Positions 25,195 to 32,993 of a stretch of 64,000 nt of DNA are shown in pieces. Under the pieces are notes generated by a model. The model made no database searches. It had not been told where the DNA came from and saw only the letters and a program-made list of their open reading frames with translations. The first letter of the stretch is position 1; each line of letters starts with the position of its first letter. The translations under genes and the position numbers were made by a program. Source of the DNA: Betaproteobacteria bacterium (GTDB lineage: Bacteria > Pseudomonadota > Gammaproteobacteria > Burkholderiales > Usitatibacteraceae); the NCBI GenBank assembly GCA_016791265.1, contig JAEUMY010000013.1, positions 124,001-188,000 on the forward strand, in the 5' to 3' direction.

Positions 25195-25980
25195 ATGAAT
25201 CAACGACTTCCCGACGGCGCGGGTGCGCCGGACCCGTCCGCCGCGCCCGCGGCGACCGCGAGCGTGCTCGAGGCGCGGCACCTGCACAAGCGCTATCGCA
25301 AACGCGAAGTGGTGAAGGACGTTTCGCTCACGGTGAAAAGCGGCGAGGTGGTCGGACTCCTGGGTCCCAACGGCGCCGGCAAGACGACCTGCTTCTACAT
25401 GATCGTGGGTCTGGTGCCGGCCGATGGCGGCTCCATCCTGCTGGACGGCAAGGACCTCACCCATCTGCCCATCTACAAGCGCTCGCGCCTCGGTCTTTCC
25501 TACCTGCCGCAGGAGGCGTCAATCTTCCGGAAGCTCACGGTGTCGGAGAACATCCAGGCCGTGCTGGAGCTGCAGGACCTGTCTCCGGAAGAGATCGAAT
25601 CGCGCCGCGATGCGCTGATGGAGGAGTTGCACATCGATCACTTGCGCAACAATCAGGCCATCAGTCTCTCCGGCGGCGAGCGGCGGCGCGTGGAAATCGC
25701 GCGCGCACTGGCGGTCGACCCGCGCTTCATCCTGCTGGACGAGCCCTTCGCCGGCGTGGACCCGATCGCGGTGCTGGACATTCAGCAGATCATCAAGTTC
25801 CTGAAAAATCGCGGCATCGGCGTGCTCATCACCGACCACAACGTGCGCGAGACCCTGGGCATCTGCGACCACGCCTGGATCATCAACCAAGGCGCCGTGC
25901 TCGCCTTCGGAGAGCCGCAGGAAATCATCTATAATGAAACCGTCAGAAAAGTCTATTTGGGGGAGAATTTCCGTCTGTAA
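25195..25980 (+). CDS. lptB: LPS export ABC transporter ATPase LptB
   Basis: 261 residues. Walker A is [20 protein letters not shown], the signature is [20 protein letters not shown], Walker B is [19 protein letters not shown] and the H-loop is [16 protein letters not shown]. An N-terminal Ala/Pro-rich extension of about 22 residues precedes the core, so an internal start is possible. It powers LPS extraction from the inner membrane with LptFG. rpoN begins 33 bases downstream. Confidence 0.95.
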   Translation: MNQRLPDGAGAPDPSAAPAATASVLEARHLHKRYRKREVVKDVSLTVKSGEVVGLLGPNGAGKTTCFYMIVGLVPADGGSILLDGKDLTHLPIYKRSRLGLSYLPQEASIFRKLTVSENIQAVLELQDLSPEEIESRRDALMEELHIDHLRNNQAISLSGGERRRVEIARALAVDPRFILLDEPFAGVDPIAVLDIQQIIKFLKNRGIGVLITDHNVRETLGICDHAWIINQGAVLAFGEPQEIIYNETVRKVYLGENFRL

Positions 25981-26013
25981 TGCTCAGACGGCGCATTCAA
26001 CGTCCTTCCCGCG

Positions 26014-27489
26014 ATGAAACACAGCCTCCAGCTCAAGCTGTCCCAGCACCTGACGCTGACGCCTCAGTTGCAGCAGTCCATCAAACTGCTGCAACTGTCC
26101 ACGGTCGAGTTGAACCAGGAACTCGAACGCTACCTGACGGATAACCCGCTGCTTGAGCGAGTCGACATTCCCGGCGATGACGTGCCGCTGGGCATGAATC
26201 CTGGTGCGTCGGCAGCATCCTCCTCTTCCCAGACCACTTCGCAAGCCAACGGCGCCGCCGACGGCGACCCGGCCAACGGCCACGACCATTCTTCAAACGA
26301 ACATGTCGACTACGGCATGGGCGACGACGGCATCGGCATGATTCGCGGCCGCTCCGGCGGAGACGATGGCGAGGACAACGAGTTCAGCCACATTCCCGCC
26401 GCCGAGCCGACGCTGCAGGAGCATCTGCTGCAGCAACTTCAGCTCATTCCGCTGCCGCGACGGGACAAGGAGCTGGCCGGTCTCGTCATCGCGCATCTGG
26501 ACGAAGACGGCTACTGCACTCAGGACCTGGCTGAGTTGCACGCGATGGTGTGCGAGGAACTCGACGACGTCGAGCCGGAAGACCTCTCCATCGCGCTGAA
26601 GCATGTGCAGAACCTCGAACCCACGGGGGTGGGCGCGCGCAATCTGGCCGAATGCCTCACGCTGCAATTGAAGGCGCTGCCGGACGACCTGCCCGGCCGC
26701 GACCTCGCGCTGAAACTGGCTTCGCATCATCTCGATGCGCTCGCCGCGCGCGATTTCAACAAGTTGAAGCGCCTCCTGTCGTGCGACGAGATGGCGCTGA
26801 AGCAGGTGCGCGAACTGATTCTCACACTGGACCCGAAGCCCGGCCGCAACTTTGGTCAAGGCGACGTGCGCTACGTGGTGCCTGACGTGCTGGTGAAGAA
26901 GGTGCAGGGCAAATGGACCGCGACCTTGAACCAGGACGCGATGCCGAAACTGCGCATCAACAAGTTCTACGCCGACATTCTGCAAGCGAGCCGCGACGCG
27001 TCGGGCAAGAATCTGGCCGGCCAGTTGCAAGAAGCGCGCTGGCTCATCAAGAACGTGCAACAGCGCTTCGACACCATACTCCGCGTGACCCAGGCCATCG
27101 TGGATCGCCAACGCCACTTCTTCGAGCACGGCGAGGTCGCGATGCGCCCGCTCGTGCTGCGTGAGATCGCCGACCAGGTCGGACTGCACGAGTCGACCAT
27201 CTCCCGCGTGACCACGCAGAAGTACATGCTGACCTCGCGCGGCCTGTTCGAGCTGAAATATTTCTTCGGGAGTTCGGTGTCGACCGACACCGGCGGCGCG
27301 TGTTCCGCGACAGCCATCCGCGCACTCATCAAGCAGTTGGTCCACGCGGAGGACGGCAAGAAGCCCCTCTCCGACAACCGCATCTCCGACATTCTGGCGC
27401 AGCAGGGCATCGTGGTCGCGCGCCGGACCGTGGCGAAGTATCGTGAAGCGATGCAGATCCAGCCGGCGAACCTTCGCAAGAGTTTGTGA
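26014..27489 (+). CDS. rpoN: RNA polymerase sigma-54 factor
   Basis: 491 residues. Region I is the Gln/Leu-rich SQHLTLTPQLQQSIKLLQLS activator-contact segment. An acidic, Ser/Asp-rich region II follows (about residues 60-125), and the C-terminal RpoN box reads ARRTVAKYREAM. A helix-turn-helix lies in HESTISRVTTQKYMLT. It directs transcription from -24/-12 promoters; a strong one is at 19480 in this window. The linkage to hpf, ptsN and hprK is typical. Confidence 0.96.
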   Translation: MKHSLQLKLSQHLTLTPQLQQSIKLLQLSTVELNQELERYLTDNPLLERVDIPGDDVPLGMNPGASAASSSSQTTSQANGAADGDPANGHDHSSNEHVDYGMGDDGIGMIRGRSGGDDGEDNEFSHIPAAEPTLQEHLLQQLQLIPLPRRDKELAGLVIAHLDEDGYCTQDLAELHAMVCEELDDVEPEDLSIALKHVQNLEPTGVGARNLAECLTLQLKALPDDLPGRDLALKLASHHLDALAARDFNKLKRLLSCDEMALKQVRELILTLDPKPGRNFGQGDVRYVVPDVLVKKVQGKWTATLNQDAMPKLRINKFYADILQASRDASGKNLAGQLQEARWLIKNVQQRFDTILRVTQAIVDRQRHFFEHGEVAMRPLVLREIADQVGLHESTISRVTTQKYMLTSRGLFELKYFFGSSVSTDTGGACSATAIRALIKQLVHAEDGKKPLSDNRISDILAQQGIVVARRTVAKYREAMQIQPANLRKSL

Positions 27490-27626
27490 GTCACAATCGA
27501 CGCAAGAGAAACAGCTTGGGAAATGGATCAGGTTGGCCAACCGGCACGGCGGCTGATTCGGCAGCACCCGGGACCGCATGTGCGGAACCGGCAACGGCGG
27601 TAATTCGCAAATAAGGAGATTGGCGT

Positions 27627-27950
27627 ATGAACCTTCACATGACGGGCCATCATCTCGAGATCACTCCGGCACTGCGCGACTACGCGATCAGCAAACTGAC
27701 CCGAATAAACCGACACTTTGACCACGTCATTGATGTCAACATGATCATGTCCGTGGAAAAGCTGAATCAACGCGTAGAAGCCAATGTGCATCTGTCCGGC
27801 AAGGACATCTTCGCGGAGTGCATCGACTCGGACATGTATGCCGCCATCGACCTGCTCGTGGACAAACTCGACCGCCAAATCATCAAGCACAAGGAGAAAG
27901 CCCATCTTGGCAAACACGGCAGCGGACTGAAGCACATCCCCCAGCAGTGA
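27627..27950 (+). CDS. hpf: ribosome hibernation-promoting factor
   Basis: 107 residues, the short HPF class. It has the beta-alpha-beta opening MNLHMTGHHLEITPALRDYA, the VNMIMSVEKLNQRVEANVHL strands and the DMYAAIDLLVDKLDRQIIKH helix. It binds the 30S decoding centre and promotes 100S dimers in stationary phase. AAGGAG is eight bases upstream. A strong hairpin follows the stop codon. Confidence 0.95.
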   Translation: MNLHMTGHHLEITPALRDYAISKLTRINRHFDHVIDVNMIMSVEKLNQRVEANVHLSGKDIFAECIDSDMYAAIDLLVDKLDRQIIKHKEKAHLGKHGSGLKHIPQQ

Positions 27951-27956
27951 TGTCTT

Positions 27957-27989
27957 CCATCCGGGCGTGGCGACACCACGCCCGGATGG
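27957..27989. terminator. terminator-like hairpin after hpf
   Basis: A perfect 14-bp GC-rich stem (CCATCCGGGCGTGG and its complement) with a 5-base loop starts seven bases after the hpf stop. There is no T tract, so it may slow decay or terminate with help rather than be a classical intrinsic terminator. Confidence 0.65.
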
Positions 27990-28037
27990 CGAAGCCGCCC
28001 ACCCGACCCACACCCACCCCGCGCTCACATCCTTAAA

Positions 28038-28049
28038 GCGAATATTCGC
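28038..28049. repeat. GCGAATATTCGC palindrome, hpf-ptsN gap
   Basis: Exact copy, first of a pair 53 bp apart start to start. Confidence 0.97.
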
Positions 28050-28090
28050 AATCCGAGAAAGCGCCCGTCACCCGACCTCGGCGCGCGCAT

Positions 28091-28102
28091 GCGAATATTC
28101 GC
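28091..28102. repeat. GCGAATATTCGC palindrome, hpf-ptsN gap
   Basis: Exact copy in the 14-bp form, second of the pair, 30 bases before the ptsN start. Confidence 0.97.
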
Positions 28103-28132
28103 AAACACCCCGGCAATGTCCCGTCCGCAGTC

Positions 28133-28630
28133 ATGAACCTCATCACCAAATTGCTGCCGCCCTCCATGGTGGTGCTTGACCTGGAAGTCGGCAGCAAGAA
28201 GCGCTTGTTCGAACAGATCGGCCTCATGTTCGAAAACGAAAAGCGCATCGCCATGGCCACTGTCTTCGAAAGCCTCTTCGCTCGGGAGAAGCTGGGCTCC
28301 ACCGGCCTGGGCTACGCGGTGGCCATCCCCCACGGACGCATCAAAGGGCTGCGCGAGACCTGTTGCGCATTCATCCGGACCTCCGCCGGTGTGCCCTTCG
28401 ATTCGCCGGACAATACGCCCGTGCGTCTCGTCTTCTCGATGCTGGTGCCTGAGCAGGCCACGGAGCAGCATCTGCAAATCCTGTCCGAGCTTGCGCAAAT
28501 GTTCAGCGACCCCGCCTTTCGCGACGCGCTGATGGCGGCGCCGGACGCGGCGGCGGCGCATCAGCTGCTCGTCCTGTGGTCCCCCTACGCCGCCGTCCAT
28601 GCCCCGTCTGTCCGTTCAGCATCTATTTAG
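28133..28630 (+). CDS. ptsN: nitrogen-PTS EIIA protein
   Basis: 165 residues. The phospho-acceptor His lies in GLGYAVAIPHGRIKGL, and the domain continues with SMLVPEQATEQHLQILSELA. EIIA-Ntr takes phosphate from NPr and regulates K+ transport, kinases and nitrogen-linked processes. It is preceded by two palindrome copies 41 bases apart (28038 and 28091) in place of an obvious promoter. The 3' end overlaps hprK by 32 bases in another frame. Confidence 0.93.
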   Translation: MNLITKLLPPSMVVLDLEVGSKKRLFEQIGLMFENEKRIAMATVFESLFAREKLGSTGLGYAVAIPHGRIKGLRETCCAFIRTSAGVPFDSPDNTPVRLVFSMLVPEQATEQHLQILSELAQMFSDPAFRDALMAAPDAAAAHQLLVLWSPYAAVHAPSVRSASI

Positions 28631-29591
28631 CGAGCGCCGCGAAAAGCTCGAGCTGACCTGGGTCGCCGGGCAGAAAGGCGGCACGCGCGTCTTTCCCAAG
28701 GACGTGCTCAATCGACCCGGCGTGGGCCTCGTCGGTCACTTCAATCTGAACCACCCGATCGTGGTGCAGGTGATAGGCGCGAGCGATGTCGACTATTTGG
28801 AGAAGCTCAGCGCCAGTGAGCGCGGCGAGGCGCTCTACACGCTGTTCAGCGGCGAGACGATTTGCGCCATTGTCGGTGACGATCTCGAAGTGCCTCAGTA
28901 CCTCTCCGACGCCGCCAATCGCCACGATGTCGCGCTCATCGCCAGCGCCAAGCAGAGCCGACCCTTCGTCAATCTCCTGCGCGCCTGGTTGCAGCGCGAA
29001 TTGTCCGAAGTCAGCACCATGCACGGCGTGTTTCTCGACGTGCTGGGCATCGGCGTGCTGATCCGCGGCGACTCCTCCATCGGCAAAAGCGAGCTTGCGC
29101 TCGAGCTAATCAGCCGGGGCGCCGGCCTGGTCGCCGACGATGTCGTTGAGATCTACCAGATCGGCCCCGAGACGCTGCAAGGCCGCTGCCCGCCGCTGTT
29201 GCGCGACTTCCTCGAAGTGCGCGGGCTGGGCGTGCTGAACATCAAGCTGATTTTCGGCGAGACCGCGGTGCGCCCGCGGAAGACCCTGAAACTGGTGGTC
29301 AACCTCGAGCGCCCCGGCGAGGACTATCAGAAGAACCTGAATCGCCTCGCCGCCGCGGCCGGCAAGGAGACCATGCTGGGCGTGGAAATTCCCTCCGTGA
29401 CTATCGCGCTCGTGGTGGGCCGCAACCTCGCCGTGCTAGTCGAGGCGGCGGTGCGGAACTACATCCTGCAAACGCGCGGCTATGATTCCTCGCGCGAATT
29501 TCTCGAACGACACGAAGCGGCCATGCGCGCGGAGGCTGACGGCGCGGACCCCAACGCCACCGGCGTGTTCCAGTCCTACGAATCCGACTGA
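28599..29591 (+). CDS. hprK: HPr kinase/phosphorylase
   Basis: 330 residues. The P-loop is RGDSSIGKSELALELI, and the family signature is EVRGLGVLNIKLIFGETAVR. An N-terminal Mur-like domain occupies about residues 1-130. It phosphorylates and dephosphorylates Ser46 of HPr-like proteins. Its start overlaps ptsN, and rapZ follows after seven bases, the conserved betaproteobacterial order. Confidence 0.95.
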   Translation: MPRLSVQHLFSERREKLELTWVAGQKGGTRVFPKDVLNRPGVGLVGHFNLNHPIVVQVIGASDVDYLEKLSASERGEALYTLFSGETICAIVGDDLEVPQYLSDAANRHDVALIASAKQSRPFVNLLRAWLQRELSEVSTMHGVFLDVLGIGVLIRGDSSIGKSELALELISRGAGLVADDVVEIYQIGPETLQGRCPPLLRDFLEVRGLGVLNIKLIFGETAVRPRKTLKLVVNLERPGEDYQKNLNRLAAAAGKETMLGVEIPSVTIALVVGRNLAVLVEAAVRNYILQTRGYDSSREFLERHEAAMRAEADGADPNATGVFQSYESD

Positions 29592-29598
29592 GGCGCGC

Positions 29599-30432
29599 GT
29601 GCAACTCATCCTCATCTCGGGTCTGTCCGGATCGGGCAAGAGCGTGGCGTTGAAGGCCCTGGAGGACGCGGGCTATTTCGCCGTCGACAATCTGCCGGCC
29701 ACCCTCATCGGGCAACTGCTGCAGTGGGTCTCGGCCGACAAGGTGGCGGTGAGCGTCGACGCCCGCTCGGCGTCGACATTGCAAAGCCTGCCCGTGTCCA
29801 TTGCCGAACTCACCCAACGCGGCATCGACTGCCGCGTGGTGTTTCTCGATTCCAGCAACGCGGCGCTGACCCGCCGCTTTTCGGAAACGCGGCGCCCGCA
29901 CCCGCTGGCGGATCGCTTCAACGGCATCGATGCCTGCATCGCCGAGGAGCGGCGGCTGCTCGCCGAGGTGGCAGAGCTGGCGCACCGACTGGACACCAGT
30001 GATGTGGCGCCCAACACGCTGCGCGGCTGGATCAAGGATTGGCTGAAGCTGGACCGCAATCGCATCACGCTCGCCTTCGAGTCGTTCGGCTTCAAGCACG
30101 GCATTCCCTCCGATGCCGACTTCGTGTTCGATGTGCGCTTCCTGCCCAATCCCTTCTACGACCCGGCGCTGAAGCCGCTCACCGGCAACGACGAGCCGGT
30201 GATCCGCTTTCTGCAGGACGACCTCAACGTGTCGCGGCTGATCGACGACGTGGCGTCGTTCATCCTGCGCTGGCTGCCCTCCTTCATGAACGACAATCGC
30301 AACGCCATCACCATCGCCATCGGCTGCACCGGCGGCCAGCACCGCTCGGTCTATGTCGTGAACCAGCTCGCCGAACGATTCGGCAGCGAGCAGCAGGTGC
30401 TGGTGCGCCACCGCGAACTCGGGAACGCCTGA
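29599..30432 (+). CDS. rapZ: RNase adapter protein RapZ
   Basis: 277 residues from a GTG at 29599, chosen because the protein opens directly into strand 1 and the Walker A motif (LILISGLSGSGKSVALKAL). The C-terminal RNA-binding domain has IAIGCTGGQHRSVYVVNQLA. RapZ is a nucleotide-binding protein that in enterobacteria steers RNase E to GlmZ and senses glucosamine 6-phosphate; its target here is unknown. Its TGA overlaps the next ATG. Confidence 0.93.
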   Translation: MQLILISGLSGSGKSVALKALEDAGYFAVDNLPATLIGQLLQWVSADKVAVSVDARSASTLQSLPVSIAELTQRGIDCRVVFLDSSNAALTRRFSETRRPHPLADRFNGIDACIAEERRLLAEVAELAHRLDTSDVAPNTLRGWIKDWLKLDRNRITLAFESFGFKHGIPSDADFVFDVRFLPNPFYDPALKPLTGNDEPVIRFLQDDLNVSRLIDDVASFILRWLPSFMNDNRNAITIAIGCTGGQHRSVYVVNQLAERFGSEQQVLVRHRELGNA

Positions 30433-31073
30433 TGCTGAAGAAAATACTCGGCGCGGCCATGGGCGGCATCGCCGCCGCCTCCGCCGCGCGGCCCTACGAA
30501 CTGCCGCTCTTTCCGCTGGGCACCGTGCTGTTCCCGCAAGGCATCCTGCCGTTGAAGATTTTCGAGCAGCGCTACATGGACATGGCCAAGTCCTGCCTCA
30601 AGAATCAGGCGCCGTTCGGCGTGTGTCTCATCCACGAAGGCAGCGAGGTCGGCTCGCCCGCCGTGCCGGAGTCGGTGGGCACGCTGGCACGCATCGAAGA
30701 CTGGGACATGGCGCAGCTCGGCGTCCTGCAGGTGCGCGCATCGGGCGGCTCGCGCTTTCGCGTGCTGGCGACCCGGGTGCTGGACAACGGACTCATCATT
30801 GGCACGGTCGAAGACATCGAGGACGACGCGCCCACGCATGGCGCGGAGTTCGCGGAGTGCCGCGCGTTTCTCGAACTGGTGCTGCGAAAAATCGGCAGCG
30901 ACCGTCATCACGGCGACGCCCGTCTCGATGATCCGTCCTGGGTCAGCTTTCGCATCACCGAAATTCTCCCCATCAGTCCGCGCATCAAGCAGAAGATGTT
31001 GGAGTTGACCGATGCGCGCATGCGGCTCGAAGTGGTGCATCGCGTGCTGAAAGAGCAACGACTGTTGAGCTAA
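30432..31073 (+). CDS. LON substrate-binding-domain (LAN-type) protein
   Basis: 213 residues. After a short hydrophobic N-terminus (LGAAMGGIAAASAA), the domain reads ELPLFPLGTVLFPQGILPL and KIFEQRYMDMAKSCL, the hallmark of the Lon N-terminal domain found alone without ATPase or protease parts. Such stand-alone proteins are often called peptidase S16; their role is unclear. It is translationally coupled to rapZ (TGATG) and ends convergently with mutY, sharing 4 bases. Confidence 0.85.
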   Translation: MLKKILGAAMGGIAAASAARPYELPLFPLGTVLFPQGILPLKIFEQRYMDMAKSCLKNQAPFGVCLIHEGSEVGSPAVPESVGTLARIEDWDMAQLGVLQVRASGGSRFRVLATRVLDNGLIIGTVEDIEDDAPTHGAEFAECRAFLELVLRKIGSDRHHGDARLDDPSWVSFRITEILPISPRIKQKMLELTDARMRLEVVHRVLKEQRLLS

Positions 31074-32131
31074 GCGTGGGTTTCCGAGAGGCGCTGCAAC
31101 AGCGTCTTCACCGGTTTGGGAATCGCGGCGTCCAGCGCATCTTCGATGGGCATCCACAGTTGCCCGGGCTCGGCCGCGCGGCGCGATTTGGCGCGGACCT
31201 CCACCAGTCGCGGATGGATGGTGAGGTGAAAGTGGGTGAAGCCGTGTTCAAGCGGCGCCATCTCGCGCCCGCTTGAACCGCGAACGCCCAAGCGAATATT
31301 CGCAACCGCGACGGCGTCATCATGAGCCGCGATTTCCGGAAAACTCCACAGCCCGCCCCAGATCCCGCTGGACGGCCTGCGCTCCAGCAGCACGTCGCGT
31401 CCCGCCATCAGGATCAACATCGCGGTTTCGCGGCGCGGCACGGGCTTCGCCGGGCGCGGCGTGGGCAGGCTCGCGACGCGATTCTCGCGCCGCGCGATGC
31501 ACAGATCGGCGAGCGGACACGCGGCGCAGCGCGGCTTGGCGCGCATGCAGACCGTGGCGCCGAGATCCATCTGCGCCTGAATGTAAACGGGGACCACCTT
31601 CGCATCGGGCAGCAACGCTTCGGCGAGAGCCCAGAGTTCGTTCTCGACGGCGCGTTCGCCGGGAAAGCCTTCGATGCCGAAGCACCGCGCCAGCACGCGT
31701 TTCACGTTGCCGTCGAGAATCGCCTGACGCTGTCCGAACGCGAACGCGGCGATGGCCGCCGCCGTGCTGCGACCGATCCCGGGCAGCGCCTCGATGGCAG
31801 CGCGGTCCGCCGGGAACACGCCGCCGTGCAGGTCGCGCACGCGCCGCGCCGCGCGATGGAGGTTGCGCGCCCGCGCGTAGTAGCCCAGCCCCGCCCAGTG
31901 CGCCAGCACATCGCTTTCATCGGCATCCGCCAGGTTGCGAATATTCGCAAAGCGCGCCATGAAGCGCTCGTAATAGGGGATGACCGTGCCCACCTGCGTC
32001 TGCTGCAACATGATCTCGGACACCCAAATCGGGTACGGGTCGCGGGTGTTCTGCCACGGCAGATCGTGGCGCCCGTGGGCGGCGTGCCAGGTGATGAGTC
32101 GGGTTGCGAATGCTCGCGAAGGGATGGGCAT
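31070..32131 (-). CDS. mutY: A/G-specific adenine glycosylase MutY
   Basis: 353 residues. The helix-hairpin-helix reads LPGIGRSTAAAIAAFAFGQ with catalytic Asp in ILDGNVKRVLAR. The [4Fe-4S] cluster motif is CMRAKPRCAACPLADLC (Cx6Cx2Cx5C). The catalytic Glu region is MLQQTQVGTVIPYYERF, and a NUDIX-like C-terminal domain reads 8-oxoG. It removes A mispaired with 8-oxoG. Two palindrome copies (31292, 31937) both encode Ala-Asn-Ile-Arg. Confidence 0.95.
   Translation of the reverse strand: MPIPSRAFATRLITWHAAHGRHDLPWQNTRDPYPIWVSEIMLQQTQVGTVIPYYERFMARFANIRNLADADESDVLAHWAGLGYYARARNLHRAARRVRDLHGGVFPADRAAIEALPGIGRSTAAAIAAFAFGQRQAILDGNVKRVLARCFGIEGFPGERAVENELWALAEALLPDAKVVPVYIQAQMDLGATVCMRAKPRCAACPLADLCIARRENRVASLPTPRPAKPVPRRETAMLILMAGRDVLLERRPSSGIWGGLWSFPEIAAHDDAVAVANIRLGVRGSSGREMAPLEHGFTHFHLTIHPRLVEVRAKSRRAAEPGQLWMPIEDALDAAIPKPVKTLLQRLSETHA
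31292..31303. repeat. GCGAATATTCGC palindrome, in mutY
   Basis: Exact copy in the C-terminal domain. It encodes Ala-Asn-Ile-Arg. Confidence 0.97.
31937..31948. repeat. GCGAATATTCGC palindrome, in mutY
   Basis: Exact copy in the 14-bp form. It encodes Ala-Asn-Ile-Arg after the catalytic Glu region. Confidence 0.97.
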
Positions 32132-32141
32132 TTCAGTTTCT

Positions 32142-32215
32142 TGGAGCGGGTGAAGGGAATCGAACCCTCGTATGCAGCTTGGGAAGCTGCCGTTCTACCA
32201 TTGAACTACACCCGC
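32142..32215 (-). tRNA. glyU: tRNA-Gly, anticodon CCC
   Basis: A 74-nt cloverleaf including encoded CCA. The 7-bp acceptor stem begins GCGGGTG, the D arm is AGTTCAATGGTAGAAC, the anticodon arm is GCAGC-TTCCCAA-GCTGC (loop read CCC at 34-36) and the T arm is GAGGGTTCGATTCCCT. It closely resembles E. coli glyU. The first 18 nt of the gene plus 23 bp upstream are repeated at 32366-32406. Confidence 0.96.
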
Positions 32216-32238
32216 ATCGGGCCGCCGCATCCGCGAGC
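32198..32238. repeat. 41-bp direct repeat, copy 1 (tRNA-Gly 5' end and upstream)
   Basis: Identical over 41 bp to 32366-32406. It covers the first 18 nt of tRNA-Gly and 23 bp of upstream DNA, so it marks a duplication made when a 127-bp segment was inserted or duplicated upstream of the tRNA. Confidence 0.9.
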
Positions 32239-32248
32239 GAATATTCGC
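32237..32248. repeat. GCGAATATTCGC palindrome, upstream of tRNA-Gly
   Basis: Exact intergenic copy spanning the junction between the 41-bp repeat and the hairpin insert. Confidence 0.97.
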
Positions 32249-32365
32249 ACACCGACCGACGCCTGCATTTCCGATGTTCCGCCGCTGTTCCAGGGCAGAC
32301 CGCGGAGGGTCTGCCCGTTCGCAGGCTCGGAAGCCCGCAGGGGCTTCCTCGAAATCCCTGCTCAC
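32239..32365. repeat. 127-bp hairpin-rich insert between the 41-bp repeats
   Basis: It begins inside a palindrome copy (32237-32248). It carries two perfect stems: 9 bp (32293-32301 with 32308-32316) and 8 bp (32329-32336 with 32341-32348). No ORF is convincing. Beyond the second repeat, 32407-32553 shows nothing I can name. Confidence 0.7.
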
Positions 32366-32406
32366 CCATTGAACTACACCCGCATCGGGCCGCCGCATCC
32401 GCGAGC
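32366..32406. repeat. 41-bp direct repeat, copy 2
   Basis: Exact copy of 32198-32238. It contains only the 5' 18 nt of tRNA-Gly, so it is a tRNA fragment and not a functional gene. Confidence 0.9.
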
Positions 32407-32553
32407 CCGCATTCTACCCCCGGCCCCGGCCAACCACTCGCGCCGTTTTTCGACCGTTCGCGCCAACCGTCCGCCCAGTCGGCGCAATCCCCGCCCGCCT
32501 TGCCCGCCCTCCCGGCACAGTGCCCTCCAGTTCAACCCGACCCGGAGATCCTC

Positions 32554-32991
32554 ATGGCACCCAAAATCGCTTTTTCAACCCTGCGCACCGCGCTCATGAC
32601 CACGGCGCTGGCTTCGGCCGGCACCGCATTCGCCAACGACCTCACCATCGAGGTCCAAGGTGTGGTCGAGGCCAAGGGCAGCGTCTATGTCGCCCTGTAC
32701 GACAAGTCCGACACGTGGATGAAGAAGGCGGTCAAGGCGCAAGGCGTCGTCGCCGTGGCCGGCAAGACCATTGTCGTGTTCAAGGACCTGCCGGAAGGCG
32801 AGTACGCCTTCTCCGCCTTCCACGATGTCGACGGCGACAAGAAGATGGCGAAAAACGTCATGGGCATGCCGACCGAGCCTTGGGGCTTCTCCAAGGACGC
32901 GATGGGCATGTTCGGCCCGCCCAGCTTCGACGAGGCCAAGGTCAAGGTGCCGGCCGGCGGCACGACCACGGTCATGACGCTGAAGAGCTGA
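32554..32991 (+). CDS. DUF2141 family exported protein
   Basis: 145 residues from the ATG at 32554, with GGAG seven bases upstream. A Sec signal peptide (LRTALMTTALASAGTAFAND) precedes a small beta-sandwich with VYVALYDKSDTWMKK, FKDLPEGEYAFSAFHDVDGD and GPPSFDEAKVKVPAGGTTTV, the DUF2141 pattern. It ends two bases before the carotenoid oxygenase gene, so the two form an operon. DUF2141 genes often sit near carotenoid or lipid genes; the function is unknown. Confidence 0.88.
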   Translation: MAPKIAFSTLRTALMTTALASAGTAFANDLTIEVQGVVEAKGSVYVALYDKSDTWMKKAVKAQGVVAVAGKTIVVFKDLPEGEYAFSAFHDVDGDKKMAKNVMGMPTEPWGFSKDAMGMFGPPSFDEAKVKVPAGGTTTVMTLKS

Positions 32992-32993
32992 TC

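Noticed and set aside
32366..32406. Second tRNA-Gly or an integrase attachment site
   Set aside because: Only the 5' 18 nt of the tRNA are repeated and no integrase is nearby. It is recorded as a duplication instead.
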